Source of the DNA: DASSFZ01 sp035283185
Lineage (GTDB): Bacteria > Chloroflexota > Anaerolineae > Fen-1058
Reading direction: 5' to 3'
Assembly: GCA_035283185.1 (NCBI GenBank)
Contig: DATEUJ010000243.1
Coordinates: 23,237-87,236 of the forward strand
DNA length: 64,000 bases
Positions within the stretch are counted from its first letter, which is position 1. The number at the start of each line of letters is the position of its first letter. Positions 27,250 through 36,325 of this stretch are shown one piece after another. The position numbers were made by a program, and so were the translations under genes. The notes beneath the pieces were generated by a model, which did no database searches, was not told where the DNA came from, and saw only the letters and a program-made list of their open reading frames with translations.

Positions 27250-28555
27250 ACTCCGTCAGAATCTCGAGCACACGGGCGCGCCGGCTGAGCTGGCTGAGCT
27301 GGCTCAGGTATTGCCGGCTGATGCTGTCCATCGTTTCGATCTCGTCCATGCGCGCCACGTGTACGGTGTTTAGGTCGGCGAGCAGCAGGTGCTCACGACC
27401 GGTGAGGAGGCTGAGCGGGCGCTGCATCAGCAGGCGAAACAGGCGCCTGATCAGCCGTTCAGATTGATCGCTCGACCGTGGCGTAAAGTAAATCCGCGTG
27501 AGCAAGTCATATTCGCGTTGTCTCAGCAATTCCAATCGCTGGCGACACGCCTGCCAATCGGCCGAGCTTTCAAGCGGCGATACCAGAGGGTGCGACACGC
27601 CCATCGCCTCGGCAACGGAAAACGATCGCTGCAGGACTTGCGTAAATCCCACACGCAGTTGTCGCCGGTGTGCCTGTGGCAGGTCGTCGCCGAGATCGTC
27701 ACTGCGGCGGGCGAGAACGTCGTCGAGGTTACGCAGGATGTCTCGCGTGGCGATCACGCGTCCGAGTGCCTGATCGAAATAGCGTTCGGCTTGAGCTGCA
27801 GCCTCCTCCGCCCCAAAGAACGCCGTCGTCTCGGCGCTGTCAAAATGCTTGCACACGAATCGATAGCGGGCGAAATGCTGGTTTGCTGCGTGCTTAATTG
27901 GATCACGCTGCCATTCGCGACTGCTCAATAGATGGGTGACACGCGCACTGGGCACGAGACCTGTCTCAAGTCCCTTGCGGCGGGCACGATAGCAGTAATC
28001 GCTGTCTTCATAATATGCCGGGTAGAAACCCTCGTCGAACCGCCCGATTCTATCCCACGTCGATCGTCGGATAGCCATCGCCGCGCCGGTGACATACTCA
28101 ACAGGGCGCGGCTCGCCGTCGCCTATTTCGGTCGAGTGCACGCCATACGCATCCGGTCGACGCACGAACGCGCCCGCATGATTGAGTGTCCCGTCTGAGT
28201 TGACGATGGTGCAACCGGCGATGCCGAACTCGGAATGAACCTCCAGTGCGCGAAGCAATTCGGCCAGCCAGCCAGGTTGCACAATACAGTCTTGATTCAA
28301 AAGGACGAAGACGTCGCCCTGCGCAGCATCAATGCCCGCGTTGACGCCGCCGGCAAAACCGAGGTTGACCGGCTGCCAGATCAAGCGCGCGTGTGGATAA
28401 CGGTCGGCGATCAGCGCAGCGGATTCGTCATATGATGCATTGTCGACGCAAACGACCTCCAACAGCTCATCGCCCGAATGAGCATAGACAGCCTCCAGGC
28501 AGTCGGGCACAACTGAAGCGCCATTCCAAACTGGGACGACAATACTGACTCGCAT
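27236..28555 (-). CDS. GT2 glycosyltransferase with coiled-coil C-terminal extension
   Basis: Residues 1-230 form a rhamnosyltransferase-like GT2 domain: VSIVVPVWNGASVVPDCLEAV, VCVDNASYDES, GFAGGVNAGIDAA, LLNQDCIVQPG, VTGAAMAIRRSTWDRIG and DYCYRARRKGL. About 200 further residues follow that GT2 enzymes usually lack; they are helical and charged and end in RRLFRLLMQRPLSLLTG followed by a heptad-rich segment (residues about 365-440) with QYLSQLSQLSRRARVLE. This tail resembles the amphipathic-plus-coil module of neighbouring proteins and may anchor the enzyme in a complex. The ATG at 28555 or the adjacent GTG at 28558 serves as start. Confidence 0.86.
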   Translation of the reverse strand: MRVSIVVPVWNGASVVPDCLEAVYAHSGDELLEVVCVDNASYDESAALIADRYPHARLIWQPVNLGFAGGVNAGIDAAQGDVFVLLNQDCIVQPGWLAELLRALEVHSEFGIAGCTIVNSDGTLNHAGAFVRRPDAYGVHSTEIGDGEPRPVEYVTGAAMAIRRSTWDRIGRFDEGFYPAYYEDSDYCYRARRKGLETGLVPSARVTHLLSSREWQRDPIKHAANQHFARYRFVCKHFDSAETTAFFGAEEAAAQAERYFDQALGRVIATRDILRNLDDVLARRSDDLGDDLPQAHRRQLRVGFTQVLQRSFSVAEAMGVSHPLVSPLESSADWQACRQRLELLRQREYDLLTRIYFTPRSSDQSERLIRRLFRLLMQRPLSLLTGREHLLLADLNTVHVARMDEIETMDSISRQYLSQLSQLSRRARVLEILTEYDYR

Positions 28556-28567
28556 CACTTGCCCATC

Positions 28568-30700
28568 TTATCTAAGCACAATCGGCAGGTAAACGAACAC
28601 ATCGGTGGGGAATGCAGTGACAGTATTTGAGGTTGCTATTAGGGTATTAGAAATGCCGCGGGCTTCTATCGTCATTGTATATCGTTTATGGTTACTCAGG
28701 CCAGTAAGCGAGTAACTCGTTTGAGTGCCCGCGTTAATGGGCGAAGGGCCTTCACTGGGATCGGCGGCACCTGGTTCGTGAGAGTAAACGATATTGTAGT
28801 GATCCAGGCCAGTGACCAAACTTGTATTGATCTTCCAATTCAGCCCTAATGAACCGCTGGGTACAGGGAAAGCCGACAATACGATTGGCACGTATTCATC
28901 TGCGCCAATATCGGGCGGAGATAACAAGGCACGGGATTCACGATCGATATCAATCGCCGTTGAACTGCCAGTCGCTTGATTCTTCGCCGGTGAGGTACCG
29001 AGGATATGATAATTGTAGCTTGGCGAGCCTGGTGAAACGAAATCAGCCGAGGTCGCGTTGAGCGGGTTAGAATTATTAATGGTACCGGCGCCAGGATCTC
29101 CCGCGTTGGTATTCTTCCCATTACCGGCCCAGACAGTACGTTGAAGCGTGGCGGTATTGCCGCTCTTCACATGCAATGCCGCAGCCCCAGCATAGCTTGT
29201 ATGATCAGCGATGATACTGTACGAGATATTCGCAATACTTGCAGTTGCCGCTCCATCGTTTAAGACCAATAGTCCGTGTCCTTGCATAGGAGAAGACCCC
29301 AGGCGATTTCGGGCAATCGTGGTGTGAAGGATGCCCGCCTGGGTGCCCTGCAACCAAAGGCCACCGCCGCCGCCCCCTAATATGGTACCTGTCGTTCCCA
29401 TCTGGGCCAGATTATCGGCAACAATACTGTTTGTAACGTCAACGACAGTACTACCGCTAAACCGAGCAAAGTAAGCTCCTCCTCCCCCAGCTGCTCCCCG
29501 ATTGCTCGAGCCATTACCCCCTGTCGCCGTGTTGCTAATCAGGGTTACTCGATTAACGGTCACGCTAGAGTTAGCAGACATGATACCACCGCCAGCACTA
29601 AGTCCGCCATTTGATCCATTGCCGCCTAAGGCTACATTCTGGCGCAGATCAGAGTCAATCACGCTGAGTGTGGCCAAGTCAGCGTAAAGCGCACCCCCGA
29701 AAGCCCCACCAGCATCTGTGCCAGCATTACCACCGATCGCACTGTTCCCTGTGGCGCTCACGTATTGCAAAGTGGCGTTACTACCTTGTTGAATTCCAGC
29801 GCCGCCCCCCTGAGCATCTGCTTTTTCTCCGTCACCAACGCCGCCGCCAAAGGAATTGCCGGCTAAAGCAATGTTGCCAGTTAAAGTAATGTAATAACCT
29901 GAAACCACAGATTGAAATGTATACAAGCCACCGCCGATAGCCAGCCCGCCTCGGTTTTGACCTGTGCCTCCCCTGGCCTCGTTACTATCCAACGTTACAT
30001 GCTCCAAAATAGTCCCACTTGGAGCTGTGCGAATGGCCAACCCTCCCCCCGAACCCGCACCTCCATAAGATGAGCTAGTATTACCTCCAATAGCCCGATT
30101 GTCTTTAAAGATCATATGTCTCAAGACGATCGGGCTGGCATCTGTGAGCATTCCTCCCCCAAAAGCAAAGGTCTGAACATCTCCTCCGCTTGATGCTCCC
30201 TGGGACAGACCGTTCTGGATAGTGAAACCCTCCATTTGCAGACTGGCCATAGGCGCCAAGGGGTGGGTTCTTTGCAGTATTACCCCCCGTCGGGCAGTTT
30301 GACCATCAATGATGGTCACATTGGTGCTGGGGTTAGCGGTTGACCAGTTACTTGTCGCATAACCTCCCAGAATTGTTAGCTGTTCATTGAGAATACAAAC
30401 AACTGCTGTTGTGCCAATAAATTCAGAACAGGTATCCGCTGCCGAATTGTATGTATAGATACCACTTGCCACCAAAATCGTATCACCTGAGACGGCTAGA
30501 TTAACCGCATATTGAATTGTTTGGCAGGGTGAGGCTATAGCGCCGCATCCGACGGTATCGCTGCCACTAGGAGCGACCCGGATGATTCCCGTGCCAGCCT
30601 GGACCATAACTGGGGAAATGATCAGTTGGCTCAGACAAAGGCCAGTCAGAATCATCCCAAGAAAGAGAGAAGAATGCTTTGTCACTAAGATCATTATCAT
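28568..30700 (-). CDS. Secreted right-handed beta-helix protein with Fn3-like domain and YLPIVLR tail
   Basis: The 710-residue protein has a signal peptide (about 1-36) and an opening VAPSGSDTVGCGAI...QTIQYAV, typical of secreted parallel beta-helices (polymorphic-membrane-protein or choice-of-anchor-Q type). The body is Gly/Asn/Ala/Thr-rich with recurring SNT..GG.., GNS..GG and YGGA.. turns to about residue 590. A fibronectin-III-like beta-sandwich (about 605-700) follows, and the protein ends at VFVYLPIVLR. Such helices bind or cleave polysaccharides, but no catalytic set is visible. It sits between a GT2 gene and a methyltransferase gene, so it may act on or bind the exported glycan. Confidence 0.82.
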   Translation of the reverse strand: MIMILVTKHSSLFLGMILTGLCLSQLIISPVMVQAGTGIIRVAPSGSDTVGCGAIASPCQTIQYAVNLAVSGDTILVASGIYTYNSAADTCSEFIGTTAVVCILNEQLTILGGYATSNWSTANPSTNVTIIDGQTARRGVILQRTHPLAPMASLQMEGFTIQNGLSQGASSGGDVQTFAFGGGMLTDASPIVLRHMIFKDNRAIGGNTSSSYGGAGSGGGLAIRTAPSGTILEHVTLDSNEARGGTGQNRGGLAIGGGLYTFQSVVSGYYITLTGNIALAGNSFGGGVGDGEKADAQGGGAGIQQGSNATLQYVSATGNSAIGGNAGTDAGGAFGGALYADLATLSVIDSDLRQNVALGGNGSNGGLSAGGGIMSANSSVTVNRVTLISNTATGGNGSSNRGAAGGGGAYFARFSGSTVVDVTNSIVADNLAQMGTTGTILGGGGGGLWLQGTQAGILHTTIARNRLGSSPMQGHGLLVLNDGAATASIANISYSIIADHTSYAGAAALHVKSGNTATLQRTVWAGNGKNTNAGDPGAGTINNSNPLNATSADFVSPGSPSYNYHILGTSPAKNQATGSSTAIDIDRESRALLSPPDIGADEYVPIVLSAFPVPSGSLGLNWKINTSLVTGLDHYNIVYSHEPGAADPSEGPSPINAGTQTSYSLTGLSNHKRYTMTIEARGISNTLIATSNTVTAFPTDVFVYLPIVLR

Positions 30701-30709
30701 TTGCTGCTC

Positions 30710-31627
30710 TCAACCAGCAGGCTTATCCGCCGCAAATAGAATGTTCAGGGTTCTCAAGTCCCTTTCGCTGAGACGCTCCAGGAGCTCACGCGGTGGATGA
30801 TTGGTGATTATCACCTCTTCCCAGGTAGTGACTTTGAAACCGGCTTCGATCATAAATTGCTTGAGCTGAAAGGGAGTCACTTTGTTGAGGCTACCATCTG
30901 GATTGGTCTTGTAAAACGCGCCTTGATAGTCTTGATTGAATTTGTCTTGATGGAGAAGGTGCCCCCACAATTGAGCTCGACGAAAGTATGCGCATTGTGA
31001 ACAGTCATGGGGTGTAAGAGTCCACGTGCTGACAGACCAGTCATACTTTTGCTCAAGTTCTTTGCGAAATTCCGTTGAAACTTCACACTTCTTGGGCGAT
31101 TTCCAGCACGGAACTGCCTTGGAGAAGCAGGTATATTCGCCTGGACTTACCAGCCCCATGAAGGGAAAATCGTGTGCCCCCATCGGCGAGTAGTAATTAC
31201 CATGAAGGGCTACGAATCTTCCCCCTGGCTTCAGTAGATCAAAAACAGTTCCGAAAGTGCCCGACAAATCTATGACGTGTTCCGTAGCAAAGCGAGCATA
31301 TACTATGTCGAAGCGCTGATCGCCGAAAGGTTCTCGTGACAATAAACCAGATGTAAAGCGCGACTTTGGCAGGATGCTCAGGATATTGATTTGCTCTTCG
31401 GTTAGAACTGGATCGATGCCCCAGACCAAATTTGCCCCTCGCTGGATAAATAGTGAAACGGCCGCCCCAATACCACAGCCTAAATCCAGCACATCCTTTT
31501 CTTTATAACGAGCGGGGGGCAGGCAGCTCCATGAATCAAATCCTACTCGTTCATTTTCTAGTGCTTCGGGAAAGCCAACGAGCTTGCCAGATAAGATGCT
31601 TATGATTTCATCCAAAGAGTTTGTCAT
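30710..31627 (-). CDS. Class I SAM-dependent methyltransferase
   Basis: The 305-residue protein has motif I VLDLGCGIGAAVSLF near residue 47, VWGIDP, a motif II-like FDIVYARFATEHVID and LLKPGGRFVALHGNYYS. The C-terminal half contains five cysteines (VPCWKSPKKC, HDCSQCAYF) that might bind a metal or form a lid. RBS-like GGGTGA precedes the ATG. It ends 10 bases before the beta-helix gene. It is probably a glycan or acceptor methyltransferase; the substrate is unknown. Confidence 0.82.
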   Translation of the reverse strand: MTNSLDEIISILSGKLVGFPEALENERVGFDSWSCLPPARYKEKDVLDLGCGIGAAVSLFIQRGANLVWGIDPVLTEEQINILSILPKSRFTSGLLSREPFGDQRFDIVYARFATEHVIDLSGTFGTVFDLLKPGGRFVALHGNYYSPMGAHDFPFMGLVSPGEYTCFSKAVPCWKSPKKCEVSTEFRKELEQKYDWSVSTWTLTPHDCSQCAYFRRAQLWGHLLHQDKFNQDYQGAFYKTNPDGSLNKVTPFQLKQFMIEAGFKVTTWEEVIITNHPPRELLERLSERDLRTLNILFAADKPAG

Positions 31628-31638
31628 TTTTCACCCAA

Positions 31639-32355
31639 TCACAGCTTAGAGCCGCGCCGAACTTGTATCAGCCGCAGCCCACCCCAACGGAGCGGCTTGC
31701 CTTGCGACTGAGGTTGCAGCGTGACCTCACGCGTGAGAATTCCACAGTCGACGACCTGGTCTGAGTGTTGCGCCACGAAATCGTGAATACCTTGAGCAAC
31801 ATCGGGGAAAAAGCTGTCGTGAAAAAGAAGGTAGGCGCCGTCCGCCACAAACGGCAGCACGCCGTTCGCATCGCGGACAACCCCCGCACGAGTATGATCA
31901 CCATCGATCAGCACAAGGTCGAATGAGCCGCCAGCAGCCTCGTATGCGTGCGGCAAAATATCTGGTGAAATGCCCTGCAAAAGAGTTGTACGATGCTCAA
32001 GTCGTTTCCAATGTTCTGGATCAATTTGTGGTTTCGGATCGACGCACACCAACCGCCCAGTAGTGTCCAGCGCATCCATCGCCGTGGCGACGACCAGCGC
32101 CGAGCCGCCTTTAAGCGTCCCAATTTCGAGGTAATGCGCGGGCCGTAGGCTGAACGTTAAGGCATAAAGCAGCAACCGTTCGGCGCGCGTCATCCAGACA
32201 GGCGCCCAATGGATAACCTCCATAGCCGACAAATCGATCTCGGTAGCAAAGGGCGTGACGTCATAGACCTCAACTAGAGGTTCAAGCGATTGCCGTGCTT
32301 GAGGCGATCCGCGACTTGGAGCGATCTTTTGCATCAAAATAGTAAGCCTGTTCAC
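31639..32355 (-). CDS. Class I methyltransferase, Methyltransf_24/CmcI-like
   Basis: The 238-residue protein shows YLEIGTLKGGSALVVATAMD (motif I of the Methyltransf_24 type), RLVCVDPKPQID, GSFDLVLIDGDHTRAGVVRD and GAYLLFHDSFFPDV. IDGDH and HD residues usually bind Mg2+ in this group. Family members methylate hydroxyls of sugars or natural-product intermediates (CmcI, TylF). It lies between the large GT-C gene and another methyltransferase, matching a heavily methylated glycan. Confidence 0.84.
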   Translation of the reverse strand: MNRLTILMQKIAPSRGSPQARQSLEPLVEVYDVTPFATEIDLSAMEVIHWAPVWMTRAERLLLYALTFSLRPAHYLEIGTLKGGSALVVATAMDALDTTGRLVCVDPKPQIDPEHWKRLEHRTTLLQGISPDILPHAYEAAGGSFDLVLIDGDHTRAGVVRDANGVLPFVADGAYLLFHDSFFPDVAQGIHDFVAQHSDQVVDCGILTREVTLQPQSQGKPLRWGGLRLIQVRRGSKL

Positions 32356-32436
32356 TAAATAGTCTTGCTCCTAACGAGATAACCGAGTTATCGAGTTGCC
32401 TCGATGATTCGAACGAATAATGCCATCAGTTGAAGT

Positions 32437-34989
32437 TCACCCAGTTGCGACTTTCACCCAATCAATTAGAAATCCAAGATCGCGTGTATCACCATTGATT
32501 TTGAGGCTAGCCGGATTGAAGGTTGTAGTCTTGAATCGCAATGAGGAAATTCCTCGCGCCGGCTTGGGTCGCGCTTGAAAAGAGAAGGTCTGCCAGGTCT
32601 CATCTGGCTTGAATTGCCCAATCTCTTGCCCATCCAGCCAAACAGTTACGTCGGCAGCTGGCGCACCCTCTGGCCGAAAGATCATCGCCCGCAGATCGAT
32701 TGTGACGGGTACTCCACTTGACAAAGGGATGTCTAAGGCGGCCTCGCGCGATGTCCAACGGGCGGAGAATCCTCCTACCAATGGTTCTTTGTAATAAAAG
32801 CCGGACCGGATGAAACGAGTGTCTAGCGTCCCAATGTCGATCAACGTTTCTTCCGGGGAGTTGACCAGCGGCGGGGACTTTGTCGAAACATCGTAAATCT
32901 CGATGCCATAATATGCCGTCTGAATCACCGACGGATAATCAAAAAACGTGTTCATTAACATCTGGAGCGTAACCGGGAACATCTCAACTGGCTGAAGTGA
33001 CAGGACCTCTCGCACTGTCGGCGCGATCGGATCGACCGCAATGAGCTGCACCGGTCGGTGTTGCCCGTCAGCATAGGCCATCAATTGATGGATAAACGCT
33101 TGAGCGCGCGCATCGTCCTGCCGGATCGTCGCAATGTCATGCCCAAAGATAAATCGGAGAGGCACTCCAAAAGTGTCGGCAAAGATCGACTCGGCCGGCT
33201 CGCTGATCACGATTATGGCATTCGGCTTCAGTTTCTGGTTCAATATTGTGACTTGCTCAAGCGCGCCGTAAAGGTCCCTCTGTGGCAAAACGAAACGCGA
33301 CTGATAGAGCATCCCCCCGATGAATACCACAGCCAGTATCGCGCCGACCGCCCGCACCGGCTGTCTGTGCCGCGCCTGGACCATTGCGAGAATCGCGACC
33401 GCCGCATAGATCATCAGCATGGGGATCACGATCGGCACATATCGGCGCATCGCGTAAATGTGATAGGGCGTGTTGAAGATGTTGTACACGTACTGAATCG
33501 TCGTCAACGCGCCGACTGAAAGGAATAAGCCGAGGCGACTGAGCGATTCACGCCACAAGATCACGGCCAATCCTGTCGTCGCTAATAGAAGGCCGAGGGG
33601 TGTCAGATACCACCCCAGACGCACCCAATTCTGGCCGTTCAAGATGGGGAATTGATTGCCTGACGGCCAACTGACAGCATGCCGGATCGGTTCCAATTGC
33701 GGGCGTACGAAGTAGGCATAAATGCTTAGTGCGACGATGCCACTGATCAAGGTCCAGCGAAGCCCGTCGGATTCCAAGAAGCGACCCAACCTGCTGTCCG
33801 CCGCGCGTACGCGAGTTCGCCACAATACAATGGCACCATATAAAGCCGTGGCTACGCCGAGTGCACCGAGGACACCGATCAAGTTCGACTGGACTGCGGC
33901 ACGCAGGAAATTGCCGTAGGTGTTCCAGGTATATGGCCATGCGAAGATCAACGCGTGCAACAGTGCATGCACTGTCAGGATCCCCAGCGCAGCGCCGAAC
34001 GCTGTCCAGGCCCGGTGCCACCGCTCACCGGCCCGTACGGTAAGCAACGCAAGTGCGAGCAGGATTGCCACGAGCGGCAGGTCAATGCGCGTTAAGAAGG
34101 CAGCGCCGAATGCTGCGCCGCCGAAAATTCCCCAGATGGCCGGTGCTCGATCTTCGTCATAAAGGCGTTGATAGGCCAGCAAACCAGAAAACACAAGCAG
34201 TAACGTCAGCGCTTCGGCAGTCGGGTAGCGCGCGAAGAAGATGTGTGTCGGTGTGACCGCCAGGAACATCGCCGATAGCAGTCCCACGCGTGGGCCGAAG
34301 CACCGGCGGGCGGCAAAATAGATGGCGGCAATGCTCAGCACGCCCCAGACCGGTGTCACGAGTAGTCCACCGTTCAGACCGGCAAGACCGATACCCGCTG
34401 CGATCAGTGTGGGATGGAAGGGATAGAACTGGGGAATGACACGCGATGGATCGGCGTCATCAATGTACCACCCCACAAACTGCAAGTGCCGTGTGAGCCA
34501 TTGCGGTGGCTGTTCGCGGAGAGTGAGCGAGCTGTAATCGCTCAAGAGGCGCGTCCAGTCGTCGCGTACAATCAACTGACCGGTTCGCGCCAGGCTGGCG
34601 CCGATATTCACATAGCTGCCGGCGTCGGCGCTGCCCAGGACATACTCGTGTGGGCGGAAATAGACGACAGCGCATGCAAGCAATAGCGCTCCCAACAATA
34701 CCTCATAGCGGCTCACTGGCTGGAAGCGTGGTTTCCAGTCGCCGCGGCGTCTGATCATCAGCAACGCTGCAACACCCAGAAGAACGATACCGAGACTCGT
34801 TGGCGAGAACCATCCAAGCGAAGCCAGAACCACGCCCACCCATCCGGTCAGGATGGTCAGACTCACAAGTGATACGAAAACTGCCGCAGCCCAATCTATC
34901 GGGCTTGACGATGCTAGCCCAGCAGACGCGGACCATGTCAGCAGGATAGCGTAGGTGACGAGCGCCACACCCAGTACGAAGAGGATCAT
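32437..34989 (-). CDS. Large GT-C membrane glycosyltransferase with C-terminal beta domain
   Basis: The 850-residue protein has about 13 predicted membrane spans. The catalytic loop candidate lies after the third span (HEYVLGSADAGSYVNIGASL), with RYPTAEALTLLLV later, as in PMT_2-like enzymes. Residues about 720-848 form a soluble beta domain (FIRSGFYYKE, FSARWTS, VTVWLDGQEIGQF, RDLGFLIDWVKV) that resembles the middle domain of the sulfotransferase fusion at 56534-58540. The gene overlaps the upstream Wzt gene by four bases, tying it to glycan export. It probably adds a sugar or decoration on the outer face after export. Confidence 0.76.
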   Translation of the reverse strand: MILFVLGVALVTYAILLTWSASAGLASSSPIDWAAAVFVSLVSLTILTGWVGVVLASLGWFSPTSLGIVLLGVAALLMIRRRGDWKPRFQPVSRYEVLLGALLLACAVVYFRPHEYVLGSADAGSYVNIGASLARTGQLIVRDDWTRLLSDYSSLTLREQPPQWLTRHLQFVGWYIDDADPSRVIPQFYPFHPTLIAAGIGLAGLNGGLLVTPVWGVLSIAAIYFAARRCFGPRVGLLSAMFLAVTPTHIFFARYPTAEALTLLLVFSGLLAYQRLYDEDRAPAIWGIFGGAAFGAAFLTRIDLPLVAILLALALLTVRAGERWHRAWTAFGAALGILTVHALLHALIFAWPYTWNTYGNFLRAAVQSNLIGVLGALGVATALYGAIVLWRTRVRAADSRLGRFLESDGLRWTLISGIVALSIYAYFVRPQLEPIRHAVSWPSGNQFPILNGQNWVRLGWYLTPLGLLLATTGLAVILWRESLSRLGLFLSVGALTTIQYVYNIFNTPYHIYAMRRYVPIVIPMLMIYAAVAILAMVQARHRQPVRAVGAILAVVFIGGMLYQSRFVLPQRDLYGALEQVTILNQKLKPNAIIVISEPAESIFADTFGVPLRFIFGHDIATIRQDDARAQAFIHQLMAYADGQHRPVQLIAVDPIAPTVREVLSLQPVEMFPVTLQMLMNTFFDYPSVIQTAYYGIEIYDVSTKSPPLVNSPEETLIDIGTLDTRFIRSGFYYKEPLVGGFSARWTSREAALDIPLSSGVPVTIDLRAMIFRPEGAPAADVTVWLDGQEIGQFKPDETWQTFSFQARPKPARGISSLRFKTTTFNPASLKINGDTRDLGFLIDWVKVATG

Positions 34990-36263
34990 TGTGGCTCCAC
35001 ACTCGCGCGTCGCATATCGGCAGGCTGAAGGTGCGGCTCACGCGTTTGAGGAACATGCCGCCATCGTGCCGGCATGTGGACGATACCTTCCTCGCGCGTC
35101 GAGCCGCGCTCTCGCACTTCAAATGCGTAAAGCCGATGGTGATGATCATATGCGATCGTCGAATCGCGATTATAGATCGCGACAGTCAGCTCGTAGCGCC
35201 CCGCCGCCAACGGCAGCGAGTCAATCGTATAGTCCACGTAGCCACATCCGTCGATGGAGGGGACGTCAAGCCCCTCCATCACGGAGTTGGGGCCGTTGAG
35301 ATGCAGCCCATCGCTGCGATAAATCGCCAACCCAAAGGCCGGCTCGCTGACCGGCACTTGTGTCTGATAGTGCATGCGCACACAAAAGTAATCACCGCTC
35401 GTAAATGATGAGCGAGGCTGACCATCTCGATCCAGAAACTCAATGGTCGTGATCTCAGCCTGAAACGTTCCCCATCGAGTGCTCCCTTCACTATCCATTC
35501 TCACGCGGGGCAAGAACCGCTGCACCTCAGATGGATTCTCCGCGTCCAGATACATTCCGATGACGCTCTCGGCGTCCCCGTCCGCGCGGATTTCGCCACG
35601 CGCCATCCAGATCGCGCGCCGGCACAAGCGCTGCACCTGGTCGAGGCTGTGAGAGACAAACAGAATTGTCACCCCCTGATCGCGCAGCGCATCCAATCGG
35701 TTCAGACACTTGCGCTGAAAACTGTGATCGCCCACCGCCAGGATTTCGTCAATCAACAGGATTTCAGGCTCCAGAGTCGTCGTGATCGCAAAGCCCAGCC
35801 GCATCGCCATGCCCGACGAATAGTTGCGCACCGGCACGTCAATGAACGATCCAATGTCGGCAAAGTCGATGATGTCGTCCATCTGACGCTTGACCACCTG
35901 GCGCGGAATGCCGAGCACGGAAGCGTTCAACAGGATATTCTCGCGGCCGGACAGGTCAGGATGAAATCCGGCGCCCAGCTCGAGCAGGCCGGCGACATGC
36001 CCGTGCGTGCTGACCCTGCCGCTGGTCGGTTCGACGATGCGGTTGACCAACTTGAGGACGGTGCTCTTGCCCGCGCCGTTGGTGCCGATCACCCCTACAG
36101 TCTCGCCTGGAGCGATCTCGAAACTAACATCCTTAAGCGCCCAAAATTCCTCGGCATTCGCGCGTAGGCGTCGATTCACGAAAATATCCATAAAGGAGCG
36201 GGCGCGGAAGGGATTGAGCTTGAATCTTTTGGAAACGTGGCGGAATTCGATCACGGGAGCCAT
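34986..36263 (-). CDS. ABC transporter ATPase with carbohydrate-binding tail (Wzt-like, second copy)
   Basis: This 425-residue protein has an ATPase domain: Walker A GTNGAGKST near residue 60, a Wzt-type YSSGMAMRLGFA signature, EILLIDEILAVGD and VSHS. The C-terminal Wzt_C-like beta-sandwich (about 255-400) has TRWGTFQAEITTIEFLDRDG and GYVDYTIDSLPLAAGRYELT. In Wzm/Wzt systems this tail recognises the finished glycan terminus before export. No permease lies next to this copy; the only Wzm in the window is at 60314-61453. It couples to the large GT-C gene by a 4-base overlap and is divergent from the plus-strand DUF2142 gene. Confidence 0.9.
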   Translation of the reverse strand: MAPVIEFRHVSKRFKLNPFRARSFMDIFVNRRLRANAEEFWALKDVSFEIAPGETVGVIGTNGAGKSTVLKLVNRIVEPTSGRVSTHGHVAGLLELGAGFHPDLSGRENILLNASVLGIPRQVVKRQMDDIIDFADIGSFIDVPVRNYSSGMAMRLGFAITTTLEPEILLIDEILAVGDHSFQRKCLNRLDALRDQGVTILFVSHSLDQVQRLCRRAIWMARGEIRADGDAESVIGMYLDAENPSEVQRFLPRVRMDSEGSTRWGTFQAEITTIEFLDRDGQPRSSFTSGDYFCVRMHYQTQVPVSEPAFGLAIYRSDGLHLNGPNSVMEGLDVPSIDGCGYVDYTIDSLPLAAGRYELTVAIYNRDSTIAYDHHHRLYAFEVRERGSTREEGIVHMPARWRHVPQTREPHLQPADMRRASVEPQ

Positions 36264-36325
36264 CTTTCACTACAACAATGGGCATAAGCCCGTTAATGGT
36301 ACAATGCCCGCGCGGAGGAAGCCCA
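36264..36325. promoter_or_regulatory. Divergent intergenic region
   Basis: Sixty-two bases separate the minus-strand Wzt gene from the plus-strand DUF2142 gene. A -10-like TACAAT (36300-36305) points to the plus-strand gene, but no good -35 was seen. GGGC-ATAA-GCCC (36280-36291) is a small hairpin. GGAGG at 36314-36318 sets the plus-strand start. Confidence 0.35.
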
